A DNA stretch of 64,000 nt, taken from the NCBI RefSeq assembly GCF_016405905.1, contig NZ_JAEFCB010000010.1:1-64000 (forward strand), read 5' to 3'. The position numbers and the translations under genes were made by a program. Source of the DNA: Variovorax sp. IB41. GTDB taxonomy: Bacteria > Pseudomonadota > Gammaproteobacteria > Burkholderiales > Burkholderiaceae_C. The notes under the pieces were generated by a model. That model ran no database searches, was not told the DNA's origin, and saw nothing but the letters and a program-made list of their open reading frames with translations. Positions 1 to 10,144 of this stretch are shown in pieces (position 1 is the stretch's first letter; every line of letters begins with the position of its first letter).

Positions 1-3000
1 GCCACACGATCATCACGGCAGACAGCGTGCAGGGCGGCGAGAAGAGCGTGTTCGGCGCCGGCATCCAGGGCGACGGCAAGCCGGGCGCAGCGGGCGACCT
101 GGGCGTCAGGGCGCGTGGCGCACTCGTGGCGCAGGGAACGAATCTCGCGGCCGGCAACGCCTTGCTGCAGGGCGCGAGCGTCGATCTCTCGAAGAGCCAG
201 ACGAGCGCCGCGAACATCGCGCTCGCGGCCGACCAAGGCCATGTCGCGACCAGCCATGCCACGGTCGTCACACCGGGCACGTTGGCCATCACGGCCGATG
301 CCGATCCCTCGCAAACGCTGGTCAACGATGCAGGCAAGCTCGATGCGGGCCGCCTCGCGCTGAAGGTCTCGAACCTCACCAACACCGGCGGCGGCGAAAT
401 CGTGCAGACCGGCACGGATGCCACGGCCATTGCCGTGAGCGGCACGCTCGACAACAGCGATGGCCGCATTGCGAGCAACGGCAGTCTCGCGCTCGCAGCG
501 GCGACCCTGCGCAACCGCGACGGCACCGTGCGCACCGCTGCAACGGCAGACCTCGCGTTGACGGTGAAGGGCCTCGCGGACAACGCCGGCGGCGACATCG
601 CTTCCGGGAACGATCTGTCCATCCACGCCGGTACGCTGGGCAACGACGCAGGGCGCATCACCGCTGCGGGCAGCGCATCGGGCACCGTCGATGGCGCGGC
701 CGGCAACAAGGGCGGCACCATCGCCTCGAACGGCGCGATGCGCCTCGGCGCGGGCAGCCTGGACAACAGCGCGGGCACGGTGTCCGGCGCGGAGGGCGTC
801 ACCGTCGATATCGCGGGCGCACTGAACAACACCGACGGCACCGTGGTGACCCACCGCGCGCTCTCGCTCAAGGCAGGCTCGCTGGACAACGCCGCAGGCG
901 TGGTCCGCTCGATCCACTCCACCGCGCAGCTGGACGTGTCCGGCGCACTGGCGAACAGCAAGGGCCAGATCGATGCCGCCACGGATCTGGACGTGAAGGC
1001 AGGCGCCGTCGCCAACACAGGCAGCCTGCGCGGCACCCACGACATCACGATGAACGTCGGTGGCGACTTGGCTAACGACGGCAACATCACGGCGGGACGC
1101 AACAACACGGTCACCGCAGGCAGCGTGAAAGCCGGCAGTGCCGGCGTGTTCGGCGCCGGCATCCAGGCCGATGGCACGCTCGGAGCCACGGGCGCATTGA
1201 GCGTGCGTGCCGGCGGCGCGCTCGCGGCGCAAGGCCGCAACCTCGCGGCAGGCGATGCCGCCCTGCAGGGCGCCAGCGTGGATGTATCGGGCAGCCAGAC
1301 GAGCGCCGCGAACATCGCCCTGACGGCCACGCGGGGCGATGTGACAACGAGCAAGGCCGCTGTCGTGACGCCGGGCACCTTGGTCATTGCGGCGAACAAC
1401 CAGGCGGCCCAGGCGCTGGTCAACGCGGGAGGGCAACTCAATGCCAACCAGCTGGACCTGAAGCTCTCCAACCTCGCCAACACAAACGGCGGCGAGATCG
1501 TCCAGGTCGGCATGGCGGCGACGACCATCGCCGTCGCCGGCACCTTGAACAACGACGGCGGACGCATCGCCAGCAACGGCCGCGACCTGAGCCTCGGTGC
1601 CGGTGGCGCGATGACCAACGCAGCAGGCCGCATCGAGCATGCGGCCCCCGAGGGCCAGGGCACCTTGACCCTGAAGGCCGGCAGCTTCAGCGGCCCGGGA
1701 GGACAGATCACCGGCAACGGCGCCTTCGTGGCCAACGTGGCGGGCGCCTTCGACCAGCATGCCGGAACGACCCGTGCCCGCGCCATCGCCATCGATGCAG
1801 GTTCCCTCGGCAACCGCGGCGGGCAGATCGTCCAGAGCGGCACCGATGCCACGCGCATCGCCATCGTGGGCGCCATCGACAACAGCGACGGCACCATCGC
1901 CAGCAACGGCCACATGAATGTCGCGGCCGGCAGCCTCGCGAACCACGGCGGCACGGTCCGCGCGGCGGGCGCAGCCAGCCTCGACCTGGCCGTGGCCGGT
2001 TCGCTGGACAACAGCAGCAACGGCGTGATCGGCGCAGGCGGCAACGGCACCATCGCCGCCGGCCTGCTAAACAACGACACCGGCAGCGTGACCGCCGCCG
2101 GCGATCTGCGCGCCACCGTCGGCGGGGCCGCGAGCAACGTCGGCGGCATGCTGGCCGCGAACGGCAACACCACGCTCGTCGCGGACACGCTGGACAACAG
2201 CAAGGGCACGGCCGCCGCAGTCAAGGGCGACCTGAGCGTCAGCACGAAGGGCGCAACCACCAACGATGCCGGCACGCTGCAGGCGGCGGCGCGGGTCGCG
2301 TTGAAGAACGGCGGCCTCGGCAACATCGGCGGCAGGGCCCTGGGCGACAGCCTGTCCGTGGACACGCACGGCCACGCGCTCGACAACACGCAAGGCACGC
2401 TGGCCGCGGCCACCACGGTGGCCCTGAACTCGGGCGCGCTCGTCAACGCCGCCGGCCTGATCCAGTCCGGCGGCGCGATGGCCATCGACACGAACGGCAA
2501 GGCGCTCACCAACACCCACGCGGCAGGCCATGCCAGCAAGCAGGGCGGCATCGCCAGCGCGGACACGCTGGACCTGAAGACGGGCTCGATCGACAACGCG
2601 GCCGGCTTCATCGGCGCGAAGAACGCACTGACCGCCAGCACGCAGGCCCAGGCCTTCTCCAACACGAAGGCAGGCCTGGTGCTCGGCCAGTCCACAGTGG
2701 CGATCGATACGCACGGCGCCGCCTACGACAACAGCGGCGGACAGACCATGGCCGCCGGCGACCTGCGCATCGGCGCAGGCAGCCTGGGCAACACCGCGGG
2801 CCTCATTCGCTCGATGGCCACGACCACCCTCGATGCCGGTGGCATCGACAACCACGGCACCCAGGGCAAGGACCAGGGCATCGAAGGCAAGGCGGTCGCC
2901 ATTGCGGCAAGCGGCTTGAACAATGCCTCCGGCGCCATCCGGGCCGACGCGGACACCACCGTAACCAGCAGTGGCACGGTTGACAACACCGGCGGCCTGA

Positions 3001-6000
3001 TCTCGGGCGGCGGCACGGTGGCGATCGCCGATCCCCATGCGGCCGACCCCGCCGCCAAGACGCTGAACCTGGTCAACACCAACGGCTCGCTGGTGGGAGA
3101 CCAGCACCTGAAGATCGACGCCGCGACCTTCAGCGGCGACGGCCAGCTCGTTGCGGGCAAGGACCTGTCCATTGCGCTGAAGCAGGACATCGTGAACAGC
3201 GCCGAGCTCTCGGCCCACGGCAACCTGGCCTACACCACGACCGGCAACTTCGCCAACCACGGCAAGCTCATGGCCGGCCAGGCGCTCACGGTGGGCGGCC
3301 GCGATGTCGACAACGCGGCAGGCGCCGAGATGTCGGGCACGGACACCACCGTCAACGCCGGCGGCACGCTCACCAATCGGGGCCTGATCGACAGCAACGG
3401 CAACACGCGCATCGACGCGAGCGCGGTGAAGAACATCGGCACCGGCCGCATCTACGGCAACCAGGTGTCGATTGCGACAGGCACGCTCGACAACGATGCC
3501 GAGGCCGCGAACGGTGCGACCAAGGCCGGCACCATCGCCGCGCGCAATACGCTGAACATCGGCGCGAACGCCATCCACAACCGCGAGCATGCGCTGCTCT
3601 TGAGCGCCGGTGCGGGCGCCGACGCGATGCGCATCGGCGCCGCGCTCGATGCCAACCGGCTCGCCACGGGGCAGGGCGGCTTGCTGGACAACCTGAGCGC
3701 GGACATCGAATCGCTGGGCGGCCTGTCGGTTTCGATGGCGAACGTCAACAACCGAGACGTGCACATCGAGCGCGGCGAGCCAGCCAGCGAGAGCAGCATG
3801 CTCGTCACCTACGCACCCAAGCTTCCGACCATGGGGCACAGCGGGTTCTACCTGCCCGAGCAGGTACGGCTCGACCCCGCCAATGGGCAGGTGTTCCTGA
3901 AGAAACCCGACGGCACCGAGGAACTGGTCGGCGTGGGCGGCTACGGCCAGTGGACGGCCGCCGTCGTCACGACGCGCGAGACGGCCAGGAACATCGACCC
4001 CGCGCGCATGGCGGCCGCGGGCGACATCACGGTCTCGGGCCGGCTCCTCAACCAGGACAGCCAGGTGTCAGCTGGCGGCACAGTGCAGGCCGGCCCCTAT
4101 GCGCCCGAGCAGATGCAAGGCGAGAGCACCACCACCGTCGGGCCGACGATCGTGATCAACGAGAAGGGCGGCTTCGAACCCATGGTGCTCCCCCAGACAA
4201 AAAAAGACACCGTCTCGCTCGGCGCCTACAAATACGAGCCCAACGTCAACGCCGCAAACGGCACGAAGCCCGATGCGGCCGTCACCGCCGGCGGGAACGG
4301 CGCGGCCGGAGCGGCCGGCGCGGCCGGTGCGGGCGGTGCGGGTGGCATCGGCTCGGTGACCACGGGCCACGGCGCAGCCACCATCGTCGAGGTGCCGGCT
4401 ACCGTGGGCGCAGTGGTGAGCGTCACGGGCCAGAGTACAGGCAAGGCCAGTGCCGCTGCGGTACCGCAAGGCGTGGCGGCCGTGTCGGTCAGCGCGTCCG
4501 GCGTCGTTCATGTGGACGGCACCGCGGCCGCGCAGGCCGGTGCAGGCGTCGATCGCGTGTCCGCCATTCAGGGCGGCAACGCCGGTGTCGGCACCGTGAC
4601 GACGGGGGCCGCGGTTCATGCCGAAGCCGCGCCCGGCGGCGTGCCCGCGCCGCAGACCGGCCAAGCCGATGCCACGCGCGTATCGACGGGCGCCGCCGTC
4701 ACGCCCGAGGCGTCGACGGCCCGGGCGGGCGCCACCCGCACCATCCCGATGGTCGTTCGCACCAGCAGCCCCAACACGAGCATCCCGCGCGCGAGCCTGT
4801 TCAACATCCACCCCGAGGCGGGCAGCCGCTACGTGGTCGAGACCGATCCGCGTTTTGCGAACTACCGCGAATGGCTCGGCAGCGACTACCTGCTGAACAA
4901 CCTCGGGCTCGATCCGAACACCACCCTCAAGCGCCTGGGGGACGGCTTCTACGAACAGAAGCTCATCCGCGAGCAGGTCGCGCAGCTCACGGGCTACCGC
5001 TTCCTCGAAGGCTTCGCGAGCGACGACGACCAGTACACCACGCTGATGAACTCGGGCGCCACCTTCGCCAGGCAGTACGGCCTTCGCCCCGGCATTGCAC
5101 TGACCGCCGCGCAGATGGCCCAGCTCACCTGCGACATCGTGTGGCTGGTCGAGCAGACCGTGACGCTGCCCGACGGCAGCACGCAGCAGGCGCTCGCGCC
5201 CCAGGTGTACGTGCGCGTGCGCCCGGGCGACATCGATGGCGCGGGCGCGTTGCTCAGCGCCGATGCGACGGTCATCAAGAGCAAGGGCGACGTGGTCAAC
5301 ACCGGCACCATCGCCGGGCGCACGCTGGTGGCGATCAATGCCGAGAACGTGAAGAACCTCGGCGGGCGCATTGCGGGTAGCGACGTCGGCATCAGTGCGC
5401 GCAATGACCTGGAGAACATCGGGGGCAGCATCACGGCGCGCGACAGTGCGGTGCTGACGGCCGGGCGGGACATTCGCATCGAGACCACGACCAAGACGGC
5501 CACGCAGCCGGGCACATCGCGCACGGACATCGACCGCGTGGCGGGCGTGTACGTCACCGATCCGGGGGGCGTGCTGATCGCCAACGCGGGCAACGACGTC
5601 AAGGTGATCGCCGGCGTGCTGTCGAACAAGGGCGCGGACAGCTTCACATCTGTCACGGCCGGCAGGAACATCGAACTGGGCACCGTCACCGAATCGCAAA
5701 GCCGGTTGACGATGCTGGGCGCCACGGGCTTCCGCGGCGATGCGTCCAGCAAGGAAATCGGCAGCACCGTCGCGGGCAACGGCACGGTGCTGCTCGATGC
5801 CAAGGGCGGCAACATCGATGCGCGCGCCGCGACCATCGATGCCGGCCCCGGTGTGCTGGGCCTCACGGCAGCGGGCAACGTCAACATCGCCGCGGGAGAA
5901 GAAACCGCGTCGGTGGTCGAGCGCAGCCAGTCCAAGGAGAAGCGCAAACTCAAGTCGACGACCAGCACCCTGGTGGGCGATGCCACCTCGAGCACCAGCA

Positions 6001-8954
6001 TCGGCAGCCGCTTGTCCGGCGGGTCTGTCGGCGTCTTCGCCGGAGGCGACATCGACGTCGTGGGCAGCGACATCGAAGCCCGGAAGAACGCGACGCTCAA
6101 GGCCGCGGGCAACGTGAACATCGTGGCCGCGCAAGACAGCCTGTCCGCCAGCCTGGACACCACGCGAACGACGAAGGGCTTCATCGCGCCCAAGCTCGGC
6201 GGCTCCAGCATCGACCGCAAGCTCGCCACCGCGCAGCACGCCGCGGTGTCGAGCCAGACCGAACAGGCCTCCCGCATCGCCGCGGGCGAGAACCTCAACA
6301 TCACGGCTGGCAGCGAGGTCACCGTGTATGCGAGCGACCTGAGCGCGGGCGACGACCTGAAGGTCACGGGCCGGGAGGTGAATGTGCTGAGCGGCACCAA
6401 CGCGTCCAGCCGCGAGCTCGGCACCAGCAGCGCCAAGGGCTCCATCGGCACGATGGGCAACTTCAAGCGCGCCGGCAAGGGCATGAACGGCAAGGAGAGC
6501 GTGACCGACAGCGTGACCCAGACCACGCTCGCGCCGGCCACGCTCAGCGGCAGGAACGTCACGCTCACCGCCACCGATGGCGACCTGACGCTGGATGCCG
6601 CGCGCATTCATGCGGGCGAGCAGGTGACCCTGAACGCGGCAAAGGGCCGGGTGAACATGGGCGTGGTGACCACGACCACGGAGGTCGGCCAGAGCCGCGG
6701 CGAGAGCGACCCGATGTACCAGCGCACGCGCGAGTCCGGCGCGCACGTCGAAGCGGCGAACTACACCCGCATCGACAGCCAGGCCCTGAAGGTGCAGGCG
6801 CCCAAGATGAACGTGGAAGTGGCGCAGCACACGTTCAACGGCCAGAGCGCAACGCCCTCAACATCCGGTACGCAGCAGACCATCGATCAGCTTCTTGCCA
6901 TGCAGCGCAACCAGCCGGGAATGGGCTGGTTGCAGCAGGTGCAGAACGATGCCGCACTGAACAGGCTGCAGATCGAATGGCAGGCCGTGCCGCTGACGCA
7001 GCGGCAATGGGCGCAGAGCCAGGGCAGCCTCACGGGCGCGGGCGGGGCGGTGGTGGCGATCGTGGCGACCGTGCTGACCTGGGGTGCGGCCAGCGGCATC
7101 GGCGCGGCAGTGGGCGGCACCGTGGGCGGCACCACCGGCGCGGTTGTCTCCGCGGCGGTCAGCGCGGGCGTATCGAGCATCGCGGCGCAGGCGGCGGTCA
7201 GCCTGATCAACAACAACAACAACGGCAACGTCGGCGCGGTGCTCGAGGAGCTGACGTCGAGCCAGGGCATCAAGGGCATCGTCTCCGCGATGGCGACGGC
7301 GGGCGCCTTGCAGGGCCTGAACATCGGCCTGGGCATCAACGACTACACGGCCGCCAACATCGGCCGCACGCTGCCCGACGGCACCACCGTGGGCTGGCAG
7401 CAGGTGCTGCAGCGCAACTTGATCGACAGCGTGTCCGGCGGAATCGTCAACTCGGCGATCCAGGGCACCAGCGTGGAGCAGGGGATCAAGCGCGGGCTGT
7501 TGAACGGGCTGCTGAACACGGCTGCCTCAGGCAGTGCGCACTGGATCGGCGCGAACGGGCCCAATGGAGAACAGAACCTGAACGCGCTGGCGTCCGAAGC
7601 CGCGCATGCGATCGCCGGATGCCTCGTGGGCGCCGGGCGGGCGTCCGCCGGCAGCGGCGGTGGCATGAGTTCGGGCGATGGCTGCAGCGCGGGCGCGGTG
7701 GGCGCGGTGGTGGGCCACCTGACGGGGCAGATCTACAACCCGAACGCCGATCCGCAGTATGCGGAGCGCACGATCCAGTTGGGGCAGATGGTGGCGGGCA
7801 TCGCGGGTGCGCTGGTCGGTGGCACGCAGGGCGCGGCGGACATTGCTTCGGGCGCGGGTGCGAATGCGGTGGAGAACAACTGGCTGAGCCAGAAGAATCC
7901 CAAGGGCCCGATGTACACGTCGCAACAGCAGCAGTACGACGCTGCGGTCGCGGCTTGCAACGGCGGGCGAGGTTCCGCAGATGCCTGCGCGACCATGAGC
8001 CGACTGGCGAGCGAATCGGCCACCAACGAGAGCGCGCTGAGAGCCGCCTGTGATGCCGTCACCGGTTCGGCCAATGCCTGTGCCGCGCAAACGCAATTGG
8101 CTCAGGCGAACGGCAATACCGTGGTGACGGCGGGATCGGGCGGTAGCGCCATCACGTACACGACAGGCGCTTATCCGAAGGGGTATCCGACGCTCGGGCC
8201 GGTCAACAGCCCCTTCTACAACTCGTGGCATGGGCAGCAGTCGCAAAGCCTGTCGGATGGGCTGGTGCTGGAGGCTGCGAATCAACTTGCAGGGCCGCTT
8301 GTGGCGCCGATTGCGAGAGGGCTCGGGGCGGGCGTGGATGCGCTGGCGGGATGGGTGGGAGGAGGGGAGGTCGTGACGCGGATCGCCGCGCCGGCGGTGG
8401 AGAGGACGGTCACGGCGGAGATGGCTCCTGTGGCGCTTGGTCCGGTGCCAAGAACGGCTTTAACAGCAATCTACAGAGATGTAGAGACGGGCTTGAACGC
8501 AGTGAATCCGACATCCTCTGTAAGCCGAGCCGAAGTAGATCGACTAGCCTGGGATACGGCAGCGGGAAAAGCGCGCCCTGGCGAAGGAAATGCGGCAGCC
8601 CAATACCAAAACGCGACAGGTAGTACGCTGGAGCGAGTGAATCCGGCCGACTACCTGCCGGGAACTCCAAAGCCGGACTTTGTGATTGTCTCGGGCCCCA
8701 ATGCAGGCCAAAAGGTTGATTTCATGTTCGCCGTGGATAGCGAGTACGCAGCGGCCGGCATGAACAATAATTTTTTGAAGACCAATAAAGATGTCACAGC
8801 TATGAAAAATCAACTCATTGACCATGCGGAAAAAGCTGACGTAGTTCCACTGGATTTCAGAAAACTTACTGCGGAGAATCAACAGCTTTTATTGGACAGA
8901 GTGATCAGCTTGCTGTCACCGGCGGAGCAAGCAAAGTTGCTCATTCTTCGTTGA
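1..8954 (+). CDS. cdiA: CdiA/FHA-family contact-dependent toxin exoprotein (5' end outside window)
   Basis: The frame is open to the left edge, so the N-terminus, including the TPS secretion domain, is missing. The visible 2.98 thousand codons are mostly filamentous-haemagglutinin beta-helix repeats rich in GxLxNxxG units. A Gly/Ala-rich stretch lies at 4260-4750 and a conserved FHA segment (RYVVETDPRF) near 4830. FHA repeats resume to about 6840. A DUF637-like pretoxin region (LINNNNNGNVG, about 7200) and a VENN motif (7869-7880) follow. The end (8455-8954) is lower in GC and reads like a polymorphic nuclease toxin, with KPDFVIV and QKVDFMF acidic positions. In this family the protein is exported by CdiB, displayed on the surface and delivers its C-terminus into neighbours. 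cdiB is not in the window. The exact toxin activity is inference. Confidence 0.93.
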   Translation, partial: HTIITADSVQGGEKSVFGAGIQGDGKPGAAGDLGVRARGALVAQGTNLAAGNALLQGASVDLSKSQTSAANIALAADQGHVATSHATVVTPGTLAITADADPSQTLVNDAGKLDAGRLALKVSNLTNTGGGEIVQTGTDATAIAVSGTLDNSDGRIASNGSLALAAATLRNRDGTVRTAATADLALTVKGLADNAGGDIASGNDLSIHAGTLGNDAGRITAAGSASGTVDGAAGNKGGTIASNGAMRLGAGSLDNSAGTVSGAEGVTVDIAGALNNTDGTVVTHRALSLKAGSLDNAAGVVRSIHSTAQLDVSGALANSKGQIDAATDLDVKAGAVANTGSLRGTHDITMNVGGDLANDGNITAGRNNTVTAGSVKAGSAGVFGAGIQADGTLGATGALSVRAGGALAAQGRNLAAGDAALQGASVDVSGSQTSAANIALTATRGDVTTSKAAVVTPGTLVIAANNQAAQALVNAGGQLNANQLDLKLSNLANTNGGEIVQVGMAATTIAVAGTLNNDGGRIASNGRDLSLGAGGAMTNAAGRIEHAAPEGQGTLTLKAGSFSGPGGQITGNGAFVANVAGAFDQHAGTTRARAIAIDAGSLGNRGGQIVQSGTDATRIAIVGAIDNSDGTIASNGHMNVAAGSLANHGGTVRAAGAASLDLAVAGSLDNSSNGVIGAGGNGTIAAGLLNNDTGSVTAAGDLRATVGGAASNVGGMLAANGNTTLVADTLDNSKGTAAAVKGDLSVSTKGATTNDAGTLQAAARVALKNGGLGNIGGRALGDSLSVDTHGHALDNTQGTLAAATTVALNSGALVNAAGLIQSGGAMAIDTNGKALTNTHAAGHASKQGGIASADTLDLKTGSIDNAAGFIGAKNALTASTQAQAFSNTKAGLVLGQSTVAIDTHGAAYDNSGGQTMAAGDLRIGAGSLGNTAGLIRSMATTTLDAGGIDNHGTQGKDQGIEGKAVAIAASGLNNASGAIRADADTTVTSSGTVDNTGGLISGGGTVAIADPHAADPAAKTLNLVNTNGSLVGDQHLKIDAATFSGDGQLVAGKDLSIALKQDIVNSAELSAHGNLAYTTTGNFANHGKLMAGQALTVGGRDVDNAAGAEMSGTDTTVNAGGTLTNRGLIDSNGNTRIDASAVKNIGTGRIYGNQVSIATGTLDNDAEAANGATKAGTIAARNTLNIGANAIHNREHALLLSAGAGADAMRIGAALDANRLATGQGGLLDNLSADIESLGGLSVSMANVNNRDVHIERGEPASESSMLVTYAPKLPTMGHSGFYLPEQVRLDPANGQVFLKKPDGTEELVGVGGYGQWTAAVVTTRETARNIDPARMAAAGDITVSGRLLNQDSQVSAGGTVQAGPYAPEQMQGESTTTVGPTIVINEKGGFEPMVLPQTKKDTVSLGAYKYEPNVNAANGTKPDAAVTAGGNGAAGAAGAAGAGGAGGIGSVTTGHGAATIVEVPATVGAVVSVTGQSTGKASAAAVPQGVAAVSVSASGVVHVDGTAAAQAGAGVDRVSAIQGGNAGVGTVTTGAAVHAEAAPGGVPAPQTGQADATRVSTGAAVTPEASTARAGATRTIPMVVRTSSPNTSIPRASLFNIHPEAGSRYVVETDPRFANYREWLGSDYLLNNLGLDPNTTLKRLGDGFYEQKLIREQVAQLTGYRFLEGFASDDDQYTTLMNSGATFARQYGLRPGIALTAAQMAQLTCDIVWLVEQTVTLPDGSTQQALAPQVYVRVRPGDIDGAGALLSADATVIKSKGDVVNTGTIAGRTLVAINAENVKNLGGRIAGSDVGISARNDLENIGGSITARDSAVLTAGRDIRIETTTKTATQPGTSRTDIDRVAGVYVTDPGGVLIANAGNDVKVIAGVLSNKGADSFTSVTAGRNIELGTVTESQSRLTMLGATGFRGDASSKEIGSTVAGNGTVLLDAKGGNIDARAATIDAGPGVLGLTAAGNVNIAAGEETASVVERSQSKEKRKLKSTTSTLVGDATSSTSIGSRLSGGSVGVFAGGDIDVVGSDIEARKNATLKAAGNVNIVAAQDSLSASLDTTRTTKGFIAPKLGGSSIDRKLATAQHAAVSSQTEQASRIAAGENLNITAGSEVTVYASDLSAGDDLKVTGREVNVLSGTNASSRELGTSSAKGSIGTMGNFKRAGKGMNGKESVTDSVTQTTLAPATLSGRNVTLTATDGDLTLDAARIHAGEQVTLNAAKGRVNMGVVTTTTEVGQSRGESDPMYQRTRESGAHVEAANYTRIDSQALKVQAPKMNVEVAQHTFNGQSATPSTSGTQQTIDQLLAMQRNQPGMGWLQQVQNDAALNRLQIEWQAVPLTQRQWAQSQGSLTGAGGAVVAIVATVLTWGAASGIGAAVGGTVGGTTGAVVSAAVSAGVSSIAAQAAVSLINNNNNGNVGAVLEELTSSQGIKGIVSAMATAGALQGLNIGLGINDYTAANIGRTLPDGTTVGWQQVLQRNLIDSVSGGIVNSAIQGTSVEQGIKRGLLNGLLNTAASGSAHWIGANGPNGEQNLNALASEAAHAIAGCLVGAGRASAGSGGGMSSGDGCSAGAVGAVVGHLTGQIYNPNADPQYAERTIQLGQMVAGIAGALVGGTQGAADIASGAGANAVENNWLSQKNPKGPMYTSQQQQYDAAVAACNGGRGSADACATMSRLASESATNESALRAACDAVTGSANACAAQTQLAQANGNTVVTAGSGGSAITYTTGAYPKGYPTLGPVNSPFYNSWHGQQSQSLSDGLVLEAANQLAGPLVAPIARGLGAGVDALAGWVGGGEVVTRIAAPAVERTVTAEMAPVALGPVPRTALTAIYRDVETGLNAVNPTSSVSRAEVDRLAWDTAAGKARPGEGNAAAQYQNATGSTLERVNPADYLPGTPKPDFVIVSGPNAGQKVDFMFAVDSEYAAAGMNNNFLKTNKDVTAMKNQLIDHAEKADVVPLDFRKLTAENQQLLLDRVISLLSPAEQAKLLILR
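8455..8954 (+). other. Low-GC CdiA C-terminal toxin domain, probable nuclease
   Basis: These last roughly 165 codons of cdiA change abruptly to A/T-richer codons. The domain has GEGNAAAQY, KPDFVIV, KVDFMFAVDS and VPLDFRK segments. The spaced Glu/Asp/Asp positions followed by Lys would fit a PD-(D/E)XK-type tRNase or DNase as seen in Burkholderia CdiA toxins. That assignment is from motif memory only. The domain is followed after 8 nt by a small gene, as expected for a cognate immunity gene. Confidence 0.5.
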
Positions 8955-8962
8955 GGTGAACT

Positions 8963-9355
8963 ATGGGTCGCGCCATCATCATTTCTCTAGACCACGACGC
9001 CACCGGACATTCTGCAAGTCTTTCCGCTGCCTACGCAACAGGCGTTTTTGAGGTAATTACTGAAGGAACGCGAAAGCAATTCAAGCCAACGGAGCAAGGG
9101 TGTCTTCGAGCTTGTTTTCTTCGGCTGGATGAGGAGTTTCAGGAATACATAAACCTTGACGAAATATCTGCCGAGTGCTTCAACGTGTTTGTTCGCGCAT
9201 GCGAGTCAGGCCTCGCAAACTACCAAGCTACTGGGACGACTGCCTGGGGCTTCAAGCAAGAAGAAGCTTGGGTTCACAGCAATACATTGGAATGGTCCGA
9301 GCTCATCAAAAAGCTCCATGCCGATCCTCGGTATGAATTGGCACGACTTCCTTGA
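8963..9355 (+). CDS. cdiI: Candidate CdiI immunity protein
   Basis: This encodes 130 residues and starts 8 nt after the cdiA stop. A GAGGTG ribosome-binding site overlaps that stop, so translation is probably coupled. It has no signal peptide or membrane segment, as expected for a cytoplasmic immunity protein that binds and blocks the adjacent CdiA toxin. Its codon use and base composition match the low-GC toxin end rather than the host. I do not recognise a named immunity family. Function rests on position, size and composition. Confidence 0.7.
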   Translation: MGRAIIISLDHDATGHSASLSAAYATGVFEVITEGTRKQFKPTEQGCLRACFLRLDEEFQEYINLDEISAECFNVFVRACESGLANYQATGTTAWGFKQEEAWVHSNTLEWSELIKKLHADPRYELARLP

Positions 9356-9373
9356 CGCTCCTGTGCCACTGGA

Positions 9374-9633
9374 ATGACGTTGTGCCAACTAAGGCCAAAC
9401 TTTCGCGTGAAAGCGCAGCCTGTTTATTTCAATCCGAATGCCAAAGAAGAGGAAGAACGTTTTATCATGCCCGATGTAGGCAGCGGTGATGGCTCTGGAA
9501 GTCATAATGGCGGTTTTTGGAAAGCGGCCTCAGCGCCTGAAGAGCTCGGAAAAAAGACTACGCGTTCAGGGACGACGCAGAAATGAATCGGATGAAAAAT
9601 GATTTCCAAAATATCAGTAACCGAGTTGATTGA
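9374..9633 (+). pseudogene. Displaced toxin C-terminal tail, frame-disrupted
   Basis: The frame starting at 9374 carries a tail typical of polymorphic toxins (GSHNGGFWKAAS, then EELGKK) and stops at 9586. After the six A at 9550-9555, the -1 frame continues in protein-like form (DYAFRDDAEMNRMKNDF) to a stop at 9631-9633. One more A would join the two, as would -1 slippage on A_AAA_AAG (9550-9556). An alternative is that the zero frame (KTTRSGT) is correct and a small deletion lies a few codons later. Only about 85 codons remain and there is no upstream delivery domain. It is best read as the end of an orphan cdiA-CT module left by toxin replacement. Confidence 0.55.
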
Positions 9634-10080
9634 CGCTCTAAAAAAAATTGGGGGAGATCGGGCTTTTATTAAGGGGAAAATAATGGAAAAGGTTCTTCCT
9701 ATATATTCGATTGGTTTTTCTGGGAATTTCGTAAATTTAACCATGCTTTATAAGAAGCCATGGGAAAATGCGGAAAAAATGTTCAAGAGGTAATTGGAAT
9801 TTTGGAAAGATATGCTTTTTCAAAAGAAGGCTTTCCAAAGGGCGATTCCGCCGTATATTTGACTGTGGAAAAGAATTTAATAAATTATCGGGTGAGGATA
9901 AGTTCCTTTTTTATAAAAACAGTCTTTTCGAAAGAAAATGGAGTTTTAATTATTGGGGGCGATGAAGATGGTGCATTGAGAAGAGAGCGTCCGCCAAGTC
10001 CTTATCTTTTAAAAATGCAAAAAAGTGAACCATCGAATCCTTTCTATTTTCCTTTTAGACCGGGTATAGATAAAAAATAA
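9599..10080 (+). pseudogene. Orphan immunity-type gene split by one base at an A6 run
   Basis: Two overlapping frames make one plausible protein. The first (9599-9793) runs MISKISVTELIDALKK to PWENAEK. The second continues from NVQEVIGILERYAF to a stop at 10080. The join is at the A6 run at 9774-9779, and one extra A restores about 160 residues. Base composition is low-GC throughout. It directly follows the displaced toxin tail, so it is the expected place for that toxin's immunity gene. No family is recognised. It could be a true pseudogene, a phase-variable gene or a sequencing error. Confidence 0.5.
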
Positions 10081-10144
10081 AGGGTGTTGCGCGTTTAAAG
10101 ATCGTGCACGGTTTGCTGCCTCTCGGTATTCGATTGCAGGTCTT

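Noticed and set aside
4068..6830. Very long minus-strand open frame opposite cdiA
   Set aside because: High third-position GC leaves antisense frames open. The translated sequence is Arg/Ala/Gly/His-rich with no domain, while the plus-strand CdiA frame is clear.
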